Source: Amorphoplanes digitatis (GTDB taxonomy: Bacteria; Actinomycetota; Actinomycetes; Mycobacteriales; Micromonosporaceae). From it: DNA of 64,000 nt. Below the pieces are notes generated by a model. The model was given only the letters and a program-made list of their open reading frames with translations, was not told where the DNA came from and ran no database searches. How positions within the stretch are numbered: the stretch's first letter is position 1; each line of letters opens with the position of its first letter. Positions 24,794 through 33,899 of this stretch are shown here, piece after piece. The translations under genes were made by a program, and so were the position numbers. The stretch covers positions 4,086,501 to 4,150,500 of the forward strand of contig NZ_JACHNH010000001.1 of the NCBI RefSeq assembly GCF_014205335.1, written 5' to 3'.

Positions 24794-25878
24794 TGAACGA
24801 TATTCAGCCCTTCCGGGTAGCCGTACCGCAGTCCGACCTCGACGACCTCGCCGACCGCCTCGCCCGCACCCGCTGGCCCGACGAGCTGCCCGGCGCGGGC
24901 TGGGACTACGGCATCCCGCTGTCCCGGGTCCGCGACCTGGCCGAGCACTGGCGCACCGGCTACGACTGGCGCGGGCACGAGGCGGCGCTCAACGCGTACC
25001 CGCAGTTCGTCAGCCGGATCGACGGGCAGCGGGTGCACTTCCTGCACGTGCGGTCCGCGAACCCGGACGCGCTGCCGCTCCTGCTCGTGCACGGCTGGCC
25101 CGGCTCGGTGCTGGACTTCCTCGACATGATCGAGCCGCTGACCGGCCACTTCCACCTGGTGATCCCGTCGATCCCGGGCTTCGGGTTCTCCGGCCCGACC
25201 GCGGAGCGCGGCTGGGACCAGCACCGGATCGCCCGGGCGTTCGCCGAGCTGATGACCCGGCTCGGCTACCCGCGGTTCGGCGCGCAGGGCGGCGACTGGG
25301 GCTCCGGCATCGCCCGGGCGCTGGGCACGGTCGCGCCCGAGCGGGTGGTCGGCGTCCACGTCAACTACCTGCCGCTGACCGGGCCGACCGCCGGGCTGTC
25401 CGAGTCCGACACCGAGCGCGCCGAGCGGACCGCGGCCTTCGCCGCGAACCGGCCCGGCTACCAGGTCCTGCAGGCGACCCGCCCGCAGACGATCTCGTAC
25501 GCCCTCACCGACTCGCCCGTCGGCCAGCTCGCCTGGGTCGCCGAGAAGTTCACCGAGTGGGCCGACCCGGCGTCGAAGATCAGCGACGACGTCCTGCTCA
25601 CCGACGTGTCGATCTACTGGCTGACCCGCACGGCCGGCTCGTCGGCCCGGCTGGGCAAGGAGAGCGGCTACGGCGTGCCCTGCCCGGTGCCGATGGGCGT
25701 CGCCGTGCTGCCGCACGACATCCTGCTGTCGGTGCGCCCGCTGGCCGAGCGCACCTACGACATCCGCCACTGGACCGAGCTGCCGCGCGGCGGGCACTTC
25801 GCCGCCCTGGAGGTGCCCGAGGAGCTCGCCGCCGACGTGATCGCGTTCTTCGCCACCCTCGGGACCTGGGCCGCCTGA
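24793..25878 (+). CDS. Epoxide hydrolase (EHN-domain alpha/beta hydrolase)
   Basis: 361 residues. An N-terminal EHN lid domain (IQPFRVAVPQSDLDDLADRL, then RTRWPDELPGAGWDYG) precedes the hydrolase fold. The oxyanion motif is HGWPGS, the nucleophile Asp lies in GAQGGDWGSGIA, and the C-terminal His is in RGGHFAALE. It opens epoxides to diols through an alkyl-enzyme ester. Start at ATG 24793, where the operator array leaves no room for a normal ribosome site, so the transcript may be leaderless or nearly so. Control by the divergent MarR gene is likely. Confidence 0.9.
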   Translation: MNDIQPFRVAVPQSDLDDLADRLARTRWPDELPGAGWDYGIPLSRVRDLAEHWRTGYDWRGHEAALNAYPQFVSRIDGQRVHFLHVRSANPDALPLLLVHGWPGSVLDFLDMIEPLTGHFHLVIPSIPGFGFSGPTAERGWDQHRIARAFAELMTRLGYPRFGAQGGDWGSGIARALGTVAPERVVGVHVNYLPLTGPTAGLSESDTERAERTAAFAANRPGYQVLQATRPQTISYALTDSPVGQLAWVAEKFTEWADPASKISDDVLLTDVSIYWLTRTAGSSARLGKESGYGVPCPVPMGVAVLPHDILLSVRPLAERTYDIRHWTELPRGGHFAALEVPEELAADVIAFFATLGTWAA

Positions 25879-25910
25879 CCGCTCGCGGCCGCCGGGCATA
25901 ATCGCCTCTC

Positions 25911-27146
25911 ATGAGCGACAGCCTGATCGACAGTCTGCTCGCGGCGGTCGCCGCGCGGCCGGACGACCTGCCGCTGCGGCGGCACCTGGCCGAGCTGCTG
26001 CTGGCCGCCGGGCGGCCCGGCGAGGCGGTCGGGCACGCCGCGCAGGTCCTGGCCCGCGACCCCGGCGACGACGCGGCCCGCCGGCTGATGGCCGCCGCGC
26101 TCGGCGGCGAGCCGCCGGCCCCGGCGGCACCGGTCTCACCCGCGGCGCCGCCGGCGCGGCCGGGCGTCGACTGGGCCGCCATGGAGGACCAGTTCCAGGG
26201 TGTCGTGCCGCCGCGCTTCGTGCCCGCCGGCGACGAGCCCGAGCCGGTCCGGGGCCCGGACGACCGGGCGCACGACGTCGAGCGGGCCACCGTCACCCTC
26301 GCCGACGTCGGCGGCATGGACGAGGTGAAGAAGCGGCTCGAGCTCGCGTTCCTCGGTCCGCTGCGCAACCCGGAGCTGCGCACCCTGTTCGGCAAGAGCC
26401 TGCGCGGCGGGCTGCTGCTCTACGGCCCGCCCGGCTGCGGCAAGACCTTCCTCGCCCGGGCGGTCGCCGGGGAGATGGGCGCCGGCTTCATCTCGCTCTC
26501 GATCGTCGACGTGCTCAACATGTGGGTCGGCAGCTCCGAGCGCAACCTGCACGACCTGTTCGCGGCCGCCCGAACCCACGCCCCGTGCGTGCTGCTCCTC
26601 GACGAGATCGACGCGCTCGGGCACAAGCGCAACCAGCTCGGCTCCTCGGCCATGCGCACCCTGGTCAACCAGCTGCTCGCCGAGCTGGACGGCGTCGACG
26701 GCAACAACGACGGCGTCTTCGTGCTGGCCGCGACGAACGCGCCCTGGGACGTGGACGCCGCCCTGCGCCGCCCCGGCCGCCTCGACCGGACCGTGCTGGT
26801 CCTGCCGCCCGACGCGGCCGCCCGCGCCGCCATCCTCGAATACCACCTGCGCGACCGGCCCATCGCCGACATCGACCTGAGCGCCCTCGCGGCCGGCACC
26901 GAGCACTTCTCCGGCGCCGACCTGGCACACGTGTGCGAGACCGCGGCCGAGTTCGCGATGCGCGACGCGATCACCACCGGCCAGGTCCGGATGATCTCCC
27001 AGCAGGACATGACCGCCGCCATCGGCGAGGTGCGCCCGTCCACCGGCGCGTGGTTCGCCTCCGCCCGCAACGTCGCCATGTTCGGCAACGAGAGCGGCGA
27101 GTACGACGACCTGGCCGCGTACCTGAAGAAGCGCAAGCTGCTGTGA
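25911..27146 (+). CDS. AAA+ ATPase with N-terminal helical (TPR-like) region
   Basis: 411 residues. The first 80 form amphipathic helices resembling a TPR pair (LRRHLAELLLAAGRPGEAVG). The AAA module starts at VTLADVGGMDEVKKRLELAF, as in Cdc48/FtsH relatives, with Walker A LYGPPGCGKTFLARA, Walker B VLLLDEIDALG, sensor VFVLAATNAPWDVDAALRRP and arginine finger in GRLDRTV. It is probably a protein-remodelling ATPase. Its stop overlaps the start of a TPR membrane protein (GTGA), suggesting the two work together. Confidence 0.88.
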   Translation: MSDSLIDSLLAAVAARPDDLPLRRHLAELLLAAGRPGEAVGHAAQVLARDPGDDAARRLMAAALGGEPPAPAAPVSPAAPPARPGVDWAAMEDQFQGVVPPRFVPAGDEPEPVRGPDDRAHDVERATVTLADVGGMDEVKKRLELAFLGPLRNPELRTLFGKSLRGGLLLYGPPGCGKTFLARAVAGEMGAGFISLSIVDVLNMWVGSSERNLHDLFAAARTHAPCVLLLDEIDALGHKRNQLGSSAMRTLVNQLLAELDGVDGNNDGVFVLAATNAPWDVDAALRRPGRLDRTVLVLPPDAAARAAILEYHLRDRPIADIDLSALAAGTEHFSGADLAHVCETAAEFAMRDAITTGQVRMISQQDMTAAIGEVRPSTGAWFASARNVAMFGNESGEYDDLAAYLKKRKLL

Positions 27147-28312
27147 GCGGGGAGGACGCGTACCGCAGGGCCTGGCACCTCGCCGAGGCCGGCCGCTACG
27201 CCGACGCCGAGTCGACGCTGCGCGCGGCCCTGGCCACCGACCCGGCCGACGCCCGCCTGCTGACCATGCTCGGCTTCGTGCTGCGCAAGCAGTTCGACTA
27301 CGTGTCCGCGCTGGCCGCCTGCGACGCGGCGATCGCGTCCCGGCCCGGCCTCGCCGACGCGCACGGCGAGCGCGCCGAGGCGCTGCTCTGCCTGCTGCGC
27401 GACCGCGACGCGATCGCCGCGGCGACCGAGTCCGTCCGGCTCGCGCCGCAACATCCGGCGAGCCACCTGGTGCTGGCCCGCACGCTGGCGTCGGACCGCC
27501 GCTTCGACGAGGCCCGCGCCGCCGCCGACCGGGGCCGGTCGCTCGCGCCGCAGTCGGTCGACGCCCTGCTCACGGTCGCCGATGTGTCCCGCGTCGCCGG
27601 CAGGCGGGACGCGGCCGAGCAGGCGGCCCGGGCCGCGCTGGCGATCGACCCCGACAACGAATACGGGCGTTGGCTGCTCGCCATGATCGACGGGGAGCGG
27701 CTGCGGGTCGGCCGGTCGATGCGGGCACTGCGCGACGTCGCGAGCGCGAACCCGGCCCGCCCCGACGTGGTCTCGATGACCTGGCCGATCCGGGGCCTGC
27801 TCGGCTCGCTGCGCATCTGGTTCTCGGTGGCGATCGCGCTGGTCACGGCCGGCGCCCTGGCCGGCGCGGGCTGGCCGCCGGCCGGGACCCTCGCCCGGAT
27901 CGCGGCCGGGCTCTTCGCCGCCGTGGTCGCCGGCTTCGCGCTGCGCCTGCTGGTCCCGGCGGGCCGCCTGCCCTGGCGCTGCCTGCGCCTCGCGCCCGCC
28001 CTGCTGCGCCGCGCCGCGCACGGCGGGGTGGTCACCGTGTGCGCGCAGGTAGCGCTCCTCATCGGGTACGCGGTGACGGGCCGGTGGTGGCTGCCGGTGC
28101 TCGCCCTGGCGGCCGTGCCGGTGCTGTGGTGCTTCGGCCTGGCGGAGCTGGTCGGCGCGCGGATGGACGACCCCGGCTACCTGCACGCGCTGAAGGACGT
28201 CGCCCAGGACCTGCGGCAGTGGCGCGCCGACTTCGGCCAATGGTGGCGCGACTCCAAGCGCGAGCTCCGCGAGACCTGGAACGACGACAACCCGGACTCG
28301 ACGCCGAGGTGA
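27143..28312 (+). CDS. TPR-repeat membrane protein
   Basis: 389 residues from GTG 27143. About six TPR repeats fill residues 1-190 (AWHLAEAGRYADAESTLRAA, ALATDPADARLLTMLGFVL and later units). A basic linker leads to about four membrane helices (IWFSVAIALVTAGALAGAG, IAAGLFAAVVAGFALRLLV, GVVTVCAQVALLIGYAV, LALAAVPVLWCFGLAEL). The charged cytoplasmic tail is rich in Trp, Arg and Asp. It is translationally coupled to the AAA+ ATPase and could be its membrane adaptor. No family-level function is known. Confidence 0.82.
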   Translation: MSGEDAYRRAWHLAEAGRYADAESTLRAALATDPADARLLTMLGFVLRKQFDYVSALAACDAAIASRPGLADAHGERAEALLCLLRDRDAIAAATESVRLAPQHPASHLVLARTLASDRRFDEARAAADRGRSLAPQSVDALLTVADVSRVAGRRDAAEQAARAALAIDPDNEYGRWLLAMIDGERLRVGRSMRALRDVASANPARPDVVSMTWPIRGLLGSLRIWFSVAIALVTAGALAGAGWPPAGTLARIAAGLFAAVVAGFALRLLVPAGRLPWRCLRLAPALLRRAAHGGVVTVCAQVALLIGYAVTGRWWLPVLALAAVPVLWCFGLAELVGARMDDPGYLHALKDVAQDLRQWRADFGQWWRDSKRELRETWNDDNPDSTPR

Positions 28313-28322
28313 CCGGCCCGGT

Positions 28323-30176
28323 TCAGCCCGTCACGCGGATCGAGAACTGGTTGTTCGTGTCGTAGAGCGGCTGCATCGTGACGCCGCCGGTGACGATCGG
28401 CGGCAGCACGTACGCGTGGTCCTTGCGGATCACGTCGTCCAGGATCCGGCCGAGCCGTAGCGCGGGCAGCCCCGGCGCGGGGCGCAGCCAGAGCTGCCAC
28501 GTTCCCGCCGGCAGCGCGCCGATCCGTACCGCGAAACCGGAGTCGGTGACGGAGGCCGGCAGCTCCCGGTCGGTGTCGCCCCGCAGCTCCAGCACCGGAC
28601 CGGCGGGTTCGGCGCCGACCAGGCGCCCCTCGATCCGCAGGCCGTCCCCGTCGATCCGCACGGCGGCGATCTCGGCGTACGCCGGCCGGTCCCAGACCCG
28701 CAGGCCGAGGCAGCCGTCGTTGAGCCGGTGCGGCAGCTCGACGCGGGTGGCCGTGCCGGCGATCAGGGCCCGGGTGTCCAGCCGGCCGGCCCGGACCGCC
28801 GCACCGTCCTGGGTGCGCAGCCGCCAGTTGCCCTCCGTCAGGTCGCCGCCGACCGGCACCTTGTCCTCGCCGCGGCACCAGACCAGGCCCGCGCCGCCCG
28901 CCAGCACCAGCTCGCCGTCCGCGGTGACCTGCGCGTCGACGGTCGGCACGGCGGACGTCAGCGCCGGGCCGAGTGCCGGCTGCGGAGCCGGCCGGGGCTG
29001 TAGGCGGTGCCACCAGCGCCATCGGGCCTTGCGGGCCGCGAGTCGTTCGAACAGCTGCTCGTAGCGCTCGGCGATCAGCGCCGGGTCGTAGCGTTCCGAG
29101 TTCTTCAGCGCGGCGTCGGCCATCGCCTCCCGTTCCGCGTCGTCGTTGATCAGCCGCAGCAGCGCGGCCGCCATGGCGGCCTCGTCACCGACCGGCGTGA
29201 GCAGGCCGTCCACCCCGTCCTGGAGGATCTCGGCCGGACCGTGCGGCGCGGCCGTGCTGACCACCGGCACCCCGGCGCGCATCGCCTCGACCAGGGTCAT
29301 GCCGAACGACTCCCGGTCGGAGGTCACGGCCGCGATCGCGCCCTTGGCCCACTCCGTCTCGATCGGCGTGTACGGGCCCATCATCAGCACGTTGTCGTGC
29401 AGCCCCAGCTCGGCGACCAGGGCGCGCAGGTCGCCGGCCTCCTGGCCCTGGCCGTAGATCCGCAGCTGCCAGTCCGGGCGCTCGGCCGCCACCGCGGCGA
29501 AGGCCCGGATCAGCAGGTCGTACCGCTTGGTGCCGACCAGCCGGCCGGCCGCCACCACGATCTTGTCCCGGCCGTGCGAGCGCGGCACGGCCGGCGCCGG
29601 CACGCTGTTCGGGATGGACGTCAGCTCGGTGTTCGTCAGCTTCACGTGCGCCCGGTAGTCCTCGGCGTCGCGCGCGGTGTTGGTCACGAACGCGTCCAGC
29701 TTGCGCAGGTGCAGCGGCAGCTCCGCGCGCATCGCCTTGCGCTGGTGCAGCCGGGTCAGGTGCTCCTGGCCGATCCTGATCATCCGGGCCGGTGCGAACC
29801 GGGCGACATAGGCGATCAGCCCGGCCCGGGTGGCGATCACCACGTCGGCGTCGCTGCCCTTCAGGTATCGCTCGTACCGCTCCTCGACCATCAGGTCGTA
29901 GTCGCTGGACCGGTAGTCGGCCTTCGGGTAGACATTCGGCGGCAGGCCGCGCTGCGGATCGTCCTTGAGGTAGTCGGGATGGCCCTTCCGCGCCTCGACC
30001 AGCGCCATCAGGCGCACGTCCGGGTGCAGCGGCAGCTGGGGCACATCGTGCCAGCGCATGGTGCTGAGCACCTCGACCTGATGTCCCCGCTCGGCGAGGG
30101 CGCCGCCGAGATTGAAGGTCGTGGTGATCGTGCCGCCGATGCCGAAACCGTTGTTGATGAGGAAAAGGACCTTCAC
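28323..30176 (-). CDS. GT4-family glycosyltransferase with C-terminal beta domain
   Basis: About 617 residues from GTG 30176 (an ATG at 30200 is possible). The N-terminus VKVLFLINNGFGIGGTITTT is the typical GT-B start with a glycine-rich acceptor loop. The donor domain has KIVVAAGRLVGTKRYDLLIR, and the EX7E motif lies in ESFGMTLVEAMRAGVPVVST. About 200 extra C-terminal residues form beta-rich repeats (LVWCRGEDKVPVGGDLTEGN and similar) seen in actinomycete teichoic-acid- or wall-glycan-type transferases. It probably acts in wall polymer synthesis. No partner genes lie beside it. Confidence 0.85.
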   Translation of the reverse strand: MKVLFLINNGFGIGGTITTTFNLGGALAERGHQVEVLSTMRWHDVPQLPLHPDVRLMALVEARKGHPDYLKDDPQRGLPPNVYPKADYRSSDYDLMVEERYERYLKGSDADVVIATRAGLIAYVARFAPARMIRIGQEHLTRLHQRKAMRAELPLHLRKLDAFVTNTARDAEDYRAHVKLTNTELTSIPNSVPAPAVPRSHGRDKIVVAAGRLVGTKRYDLLIRAFAAVAAERPDWQLRIYGQGQEAGDLRALVAELGLHDNVLMMGPYTPIETEWAKGAIAAVTSDRESFGMTLVEAMRAGVPVVSTAAPHGPAEILQDGVDGLLTPVGDEAAMAAALLRLINDDAEREAMADAALKNSERYDPALIAERYEQLFERLAARKARWRWWHRLQPRPAPQPALGPALTSAVPTVDAQVTADGELVLAGGAGLVWCRGEDKVPVGGDLTEGNWRLRTQDGAAVRAGRLDTRALIAGTATRVELPHRLNDGCLGLRVWDRPAYAEIAAVRIDGDGLRIEGRLVGAEPAGPVLELRGDTDRELPASVTDSGFAVRIGALPAGTWQLWLRPAPGLPALRLGRILDDVIRKDHAYVLPPIVTGGVTMQPLYDTNNQFSIRVTG

Positions 30177-30352
30177 GGGTCGGAACCTTAGACCGACCAT
30201 GCGCCCGCTGTCTGTCCCGGTGTTCCGGTGTGTCGGTATCTCACAGACCCGTGTTGACCTCGACCCGGGTTGTCGGATCCGGGCAGCATCGTTCGTAGCC
30301 GGGGTGAGCGGTCGCCACGAGGGCGCCGTCACGATCACAGGAGTCGCCGACC

Positions 30353-31171
30353 ATGCCGCACACACAGGCCCGGGTCCACCGCATGTTCGAGCTCGTGGAG
30401 CCGATCGCCACCGTCACCTTCTCCGAGATACCGAACGAGGAGTTCCTGGCCCTCGGCATGCGCAACTACTGGGACGGATACTTCGCGGGCCGCGCCGCGC
30501 CGCTGGGGACGGCACCGGCCGAGGTGGTGCACGCGATCTTCTACAACTTCGCCGACGGCGAGGTGGCGCGCCACATCCCGTGGGTCTGGGGGAAGACCAC
30601 CCCGCGGGAGGCCGTCGCCGTGCGCGAGCGGGGGAGCGCCGCCGCGCTGCGGACGATGATGGGCGACCTCGCCGCCTCACCCGGCCTGGTGCGGGTCACC
30701 GACCTCGCCACCCGGGCGGCGGTCAGCGCGCCGACCGAGGGCCGCGCGCTGTACGCCGGGCTCCGGGCGCTCGACGTGCCCGAGGAACCGGTGGCCCGGC
30801 TCTGGCACGCGGCGACGCTGCTGCGGGAGCACCGCGGAGACGGCCACAACGCGGCCCTGCTCACCCACGGCATCGGCGGCACCGAGGCACACGTGCTGCT
30901 CGCCCTCTCCCTCGGCATGCGGGCGGCGGAGTTCGGCCGGGTGCACCACCTGCCCAGGGAACAACTCGCCGCCGTCGTCGACGGGCTGCGCGCCCGCGGC
31001 CTCGTGGACGCCGCCGGCGGGTTCACCGACGCCGGCCGGGAGACCAGGCGGCGGATCGAGGCGCTCACCGACGAGCTGGCGGCCCCGGCGTACGAGGTGC
31101 TCAGCGTGGACGAACTCGACGAGCTGATCGCGGGGCTCGAGCCGATCGCCGCCGCGGTCGGGGCCGCCTAA
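30353..31171 (+). CDS. SCO6745-family protein
   Basis: 272 residues matching the SCO6745 family of actinomycetes, a conserved family of unknown biochemical role: MFELVEPIATVTFSEIPNEE, then the NYWDGYFAGRAAPLG and EVVHAIFYNFADGEVARHIP segments and a C-terminal winged-helix-like part (LPREQLAAVVDGLRARGLVD). ATG 30353 follows the weak site AGGAG. The 3' end overlaps a convergent gene by four bases. Confidence 0.82.
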   Translation: MPHTQARVHRMFELVEPIATVTFSEIPNEEFLALGMRNYWDGYFAGRAAPLGTAPAEVVHAIFYNFADGEVARHIPWVWGKTTPREAVAVRERGSAAALRTMMGDLAASPGLVRVTDLATRAAVSAPTEGRALYAGLRALDVPEEPVARLWHAATLLREHRGDGHNAALLTHGIGGTEAHVLLALSLGMRAAEFGRVHHLPREQLAAVVDGLRARGLVDAAGGFTDAGRETRRRIEALTDELAAPAYEVLSVDELDELIAGLEPIAAAVGAA

Positions 31172-31692
31172 CTCGCGGTGTAGACGGCGAGCGCCCACGA
31201 GGCGGGCGCGTCCGACGGGGTGTCGGCGACGGTGGGCATCTCATGCCAGATCAGGTGCCGCCGGCCGTCCTCGCCGGGCAGCCAGCTCGGGTCGATGGTC
31301 TGCGCCAGCCGCTGGTTGTCCGAGCCGGGATCGCACCAGAGGTACTCGTTGCCTCCGGTGTCCGGCAGGTCCGCCACGTTTCCGCCGTCACGCATCCACC
31401 ACACCTGCACCGAGAGCGCGGACAGCGCCCGGCGGCGGTGCAGGAACGCGAGCCGGCAGGCGGCGCGCACCAGGATCGGCCGCGAGGTGGCGGGCACCGA
31501 CACCGACACCCGCTTCTCGCCGGGGTAGGACCTGAAGGTGACGAGGTGGGCACGCTCGTGGACGACGCCCTCGACGGTGATCGTCCGCGGCAGTTCGTCG
31601 CCGGGCGCGGGCGGCGAGATCTGGAATCCGGCGACCACGAGGACGGCGGACACCAGGGCGGCTCCGAGCAGCCACCGTTTGATCACCATCAC
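31168..31692 (-). CDS. Membrane-anchored secreted protein of unknown function
   Basis: 174 residues. One N-terminal hydrophobic segment (WLLGAALVSAVLVVAGF) serves as signal or anchor. The remainder is a beta-rich soluble domain with two cysteines (VRAACRLAF and EYLWCDPGS) and several tryptophans (VQVWWMRDGG, LIWHEMPTV). No family was recognised. It is convergent with the SCO6745 gene and divergent from the LLM oxidoreductase with a gap of only 52 bases. Confidence 0.7.
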   Translation of the reverse strand: MMVIKRWLLGAALVSAVLVVAGFQISPPAPGDELPRTITVEGVVHERAHLVTFRSYPGEKRVSVSVPATSRPILVRAACRLAFLHRRRALSALSVQVWWMRDGGNVADLPDTGGNEYLWCDPGSDNQRLAQTIDPSWLPGEDGRRHLIWHEMPTVADTPSDAPASWALAVYTAS

Positions 31693-31744
31693 TCATGGTA
31701 TTGGGGCGCCTTGTCGTCGCGCCAGCGCTCATTATGATCACCTG

Positions 31745-32611
31745 ATGCCTCGCATCGGAGTGATGTTCGACCGTGACCGTGCCCCCGAGGAGCTGCCGGC
31801 GTACGCCGCCGCGGTGGAGGAGCTCGGCGTCGACGACCTGTGGCTGGTCGAGGACCTGGGCTGGGCCGGGTCGATCGGCTCCACCGCGCTCGCCCTGGCC
31901 GCCACCTCCCGGATCCGCGTCGGCATCGGCATCGCGCCGGTACCGCTGCGCAACCCGGCCCTGCTCGCCATGGAGCTCGCGACGCTGGCCCGGGTGCATC
32001 CGGGCCGGGTCGTCGCCGGCGTCGGGCACGGGGTGACGGAGTGGATGCGCCAGGTCGGTGCGGAGCGCAAGGCCAAGCTCGCCCTGCTGGAGGAGAGCGT
32101 CACCGCGGTCCGGGGCCTGCTCCGCGGCGAGACCGTGACCCTGGACGGCGCCGAGGTGCACCTCGACGGGGTCAGCCTGGTGCACCCGCCGTCGGTGGTG
32201 CCGCCGATCGTCACCGGCGTGGTCAGGCCGCGCTCGCTGGAGCTGTCCGGCCGGGTCGCGGACGGGACGATCCTCGCCGAGGGCAACGGCCCGGCACAGG
32301 TCGGCGCCGCGCTGGGGCACATCCGCCGCGGCGGCGCCGGGGACGGCCACGAGCTGATCACCTTCGTGTACCTGCACGTCAACGACGACCCGGCGGACGC
32401 CGCGAAGGTCACCGGCGAGCTGGTGGCCGCCCAGGCGGACTGGCTGGGGGTGCCTCAGGACGAGCTGTTCACCCTGATCGGCCCGGCACGCGACATCCCG
32501 GCCAAGATCCAGGCCCTGACCGACGCCGGTGTCGCGACGATCGTGCTGCGCCCGCTCGGGCCCGACCCGCTCGGCCAGACCCGCAGCGCCCTGGCGGCCC
32601 TCGCGGGCTGA
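31745..32611 (+). CDS. LLM-class F420- or FMN-dependent oxidoreductase
   Basis: 288 residues with the luciferase-like TIM-barrel order: N-terminal RIGVMFDRDRAPEELPAYAA, DLWLVEDLGWAGSIGSTALA, RIRVGIGIAPVPLRNPALLA, RVVAGVGHGVTEWMRQVGA, and RVADGTILAEGNGPAQV near the end. These match the F420-binding branch common in actinomycetes. The start at ATG 31745 is supported by the family N-terminus although the ribosome site is poor. The reaction is unknown. It lies next to the TetR/DUF1772 deletion scar. Confidence 0.85.
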   Translation: MPRIGVMFDRDRAPEELPAYAAAVEELGVDDLWLVEDLGWAGSIGSTALALAATSRIRVGIGIAPVPLRNPALLAMELATLARVHPGRVVAGVGHGVTEWMRQVGAERKAKLALLEESVTAVRGLLRGETVTLDGAEVHLDGVSLVHPPSVVPPIVTGVVRPRSLELSGRVADGTILAEGNGPAQVGAALGHIRRGGAGDGHELITFVYLHVNDDPADAAKVTGELVAAQADWLGVPQDELFTLIGPARDIPAKIQALTDAGVATIVLRPLGPDPLGQTRSALAALAG

Positions 32612-32623
32612 CCCGGTCTCCTC

Positions 32624-32974
32624 CTACCGGCGGTCGGTCCCGAAGCGGGCGGCGAGCTCGGCCTCGTAGAGCGACGGATGCACCGCCGCGAAGTCGAGGT
32701 ATGCGCCGGCCACCGCCGTGACGGCCCGCGCGCCGGTCTTGCGCCCCACGGCGGCTCGCGTCGCCGATGCCAGCTCGGTGAATCCGGAGAGCGCCACCGT
32801 GCGCATGATATCGGTCTTCCCGCCGGGGAAGTGCGCGTAGAGCACGGGCTGCGTGTAGCCGATCACGTCGGCGAGCCGCCGCGACGTGACGGCGGCCCAG
32901 CCGTCGGCCTCGGACACGGCCCGGGCCGCGTCGAGGATCTGCTGCCGGCGCTCGGCCGCTCGCCGCGGTCTTCG
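32624..32974 (-). pseudogene. Truncated TetR-family regulator
   Basis: The minus strand encodes a TetR helix-turn-helix (ERRQQILDAARAV, then RRLADVIGYTQPVLYAHFPG and GKTDIMRTVALSG) and a short part of the ligand domain ending RFGTDRR. An in-frame TGA lies directly upstream (32977-32975), and no ATG or GTG precedes the HTH, so the start is missing. The protein would stop after about 110 residues where TetR proteins have about 190, so the C-terminal half is missing too. Both ends are lost; it abuts a broken DUF1772-like gene at its 5' side and the LLM gene at its 3' side. Confidence 0.75.
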
Positions 32975-33348
32975 TCAACCCGATCCTGCTGCGACTGCCG
33001 GCGGGCCCGTCACTCGAGGCGCGCGCCGACGGTGCGCGCGTCCTCGGCCGCGTCATGCCGTACTGGTACATCGCGTCGCTGATCCTCACGGCCGGTTTGG
33101 CCGCCGCCGGCTGGGGCGGGCCGGCGGCCGGCGCCGCCATCGCCGCCGCCGCCCTGCTCGCCGTGAGCGTCGTCATGTCGATCGCCCTGCTCGTGCCCAT
33201 CAACAACCGCTCCGCGACGTGGACGGCCGACGACCACCCAGACGACTGGCGTGAGCAGCAGCAGCGCTGGGACCGCCTGCACTACGCGCGGGTGGCCGTC
33301 ATCGTCGCCGCGTTCGTGCTCACCCTGGTCGCCGCGACCGCCGGCTGA
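32959..33348 (+). pseudogene. 5'-truncated DUF1772-like membrane protein
   Basis: From 32959 the plus strand reads LAAVFVNPILLRLPAGPSLE, then MPYWYIASLILTAG and two further membrane helices ending VIVAAFVLTLVAATAG, resembling DUF1772/anthrone-oxygenase-like proteins. The first helix and the start codon are absent; the frame runs back into sequence belonging to the TetR remnant. An internal ATG at 33055 could make a 97-residue stub. The join suggests one deletion removed the divergent promoter region and both 5' ends. Confidence 0.65.
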
Positions 33349-33358
33349 GCCGCCGCGC

Positions 33359-33841
33359 TCACGGCTGTGGCCGGGGACGCTGTTTCTGCTCGGTCGCCAG
33401 CAGACGGATCATCTCGGCGATGCGCTCGGGGCGTTGCTCGGGCCGGCGTCTGGTGGCGTCGATCCATCGCAGATAGGCGCGGCGGTAGAACTGAGCGAGG
33501 GAGTCGAAGAAGGCCCCGGCCTTCGGGTCGGCGTCCAGGGCCGCGGCGACATCGTCGGGCAGGTCGGCGCGCTGAGGACCCTCCGGCATGATCTCGACGG
33601 TGACTTTGTGCCCGGGGGCCAGGTCGCAATCACGCAGCCAGGCAGGGCCGAGGGTAAGTGCGTAGCCGTCCGGTGCCGTGGTGACCGCGCCGCGCACGCG
33701 CACACCGTTGACCGTGCCGCCCACCAGATGACGATCCTTGCGCCCCCACACGGTGTCAGGGTCGAAGGGGACAGGGATCAGGACATGACCACGAGGCGCG
33801 GCCTGCACCGTGGAGGTGAACCGACGGCGGGTCGCTGCCAT
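33359..33841 (-). CDS. DUF1905 / YdeI-OmdA-like protein
   Basis: 160 residues. The DUF1905 barrel (TSTVQAAPRGHVLIPVPF, HLVGGTVNGVRVRGAVTT, YALTLGPAWLRDCDL) is followed by the bacteriocin-protection YdeI/OmpD-associated helical tail (AFFDSLAQFYRRAYLRWIDA and RIAEMIRLL). The start at 33841 (MAATRRRF) is preferred over the longer ATG at 33856. Homologues are widespread but poorly characterised; YdeI is linked to envelope stress in enteric bacteria. The protein is soluble and stands alone. Confidence 0.82.
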   Translation of the reverse strand: MAATRRRFTSTVQAAPRGHVLIPVPFDPDTVWGRKDRHLVGGTVNGVRVRGAVTTAPDGYALTLGPAWLRDCDLAPGHKVTVEIMPEGPQRADLPDDVAAALDADPKAGAFFDSLAQFYRRAYLRWIDATRRRPEQRPERIAEMIRLLATEQKQRPRPQP

Positions 33842-33899
33842 TGACCCAGTATCCACCCGAGACCAGGGCGCCGGACTTCGACTGCCGAGCAGATCGCCC

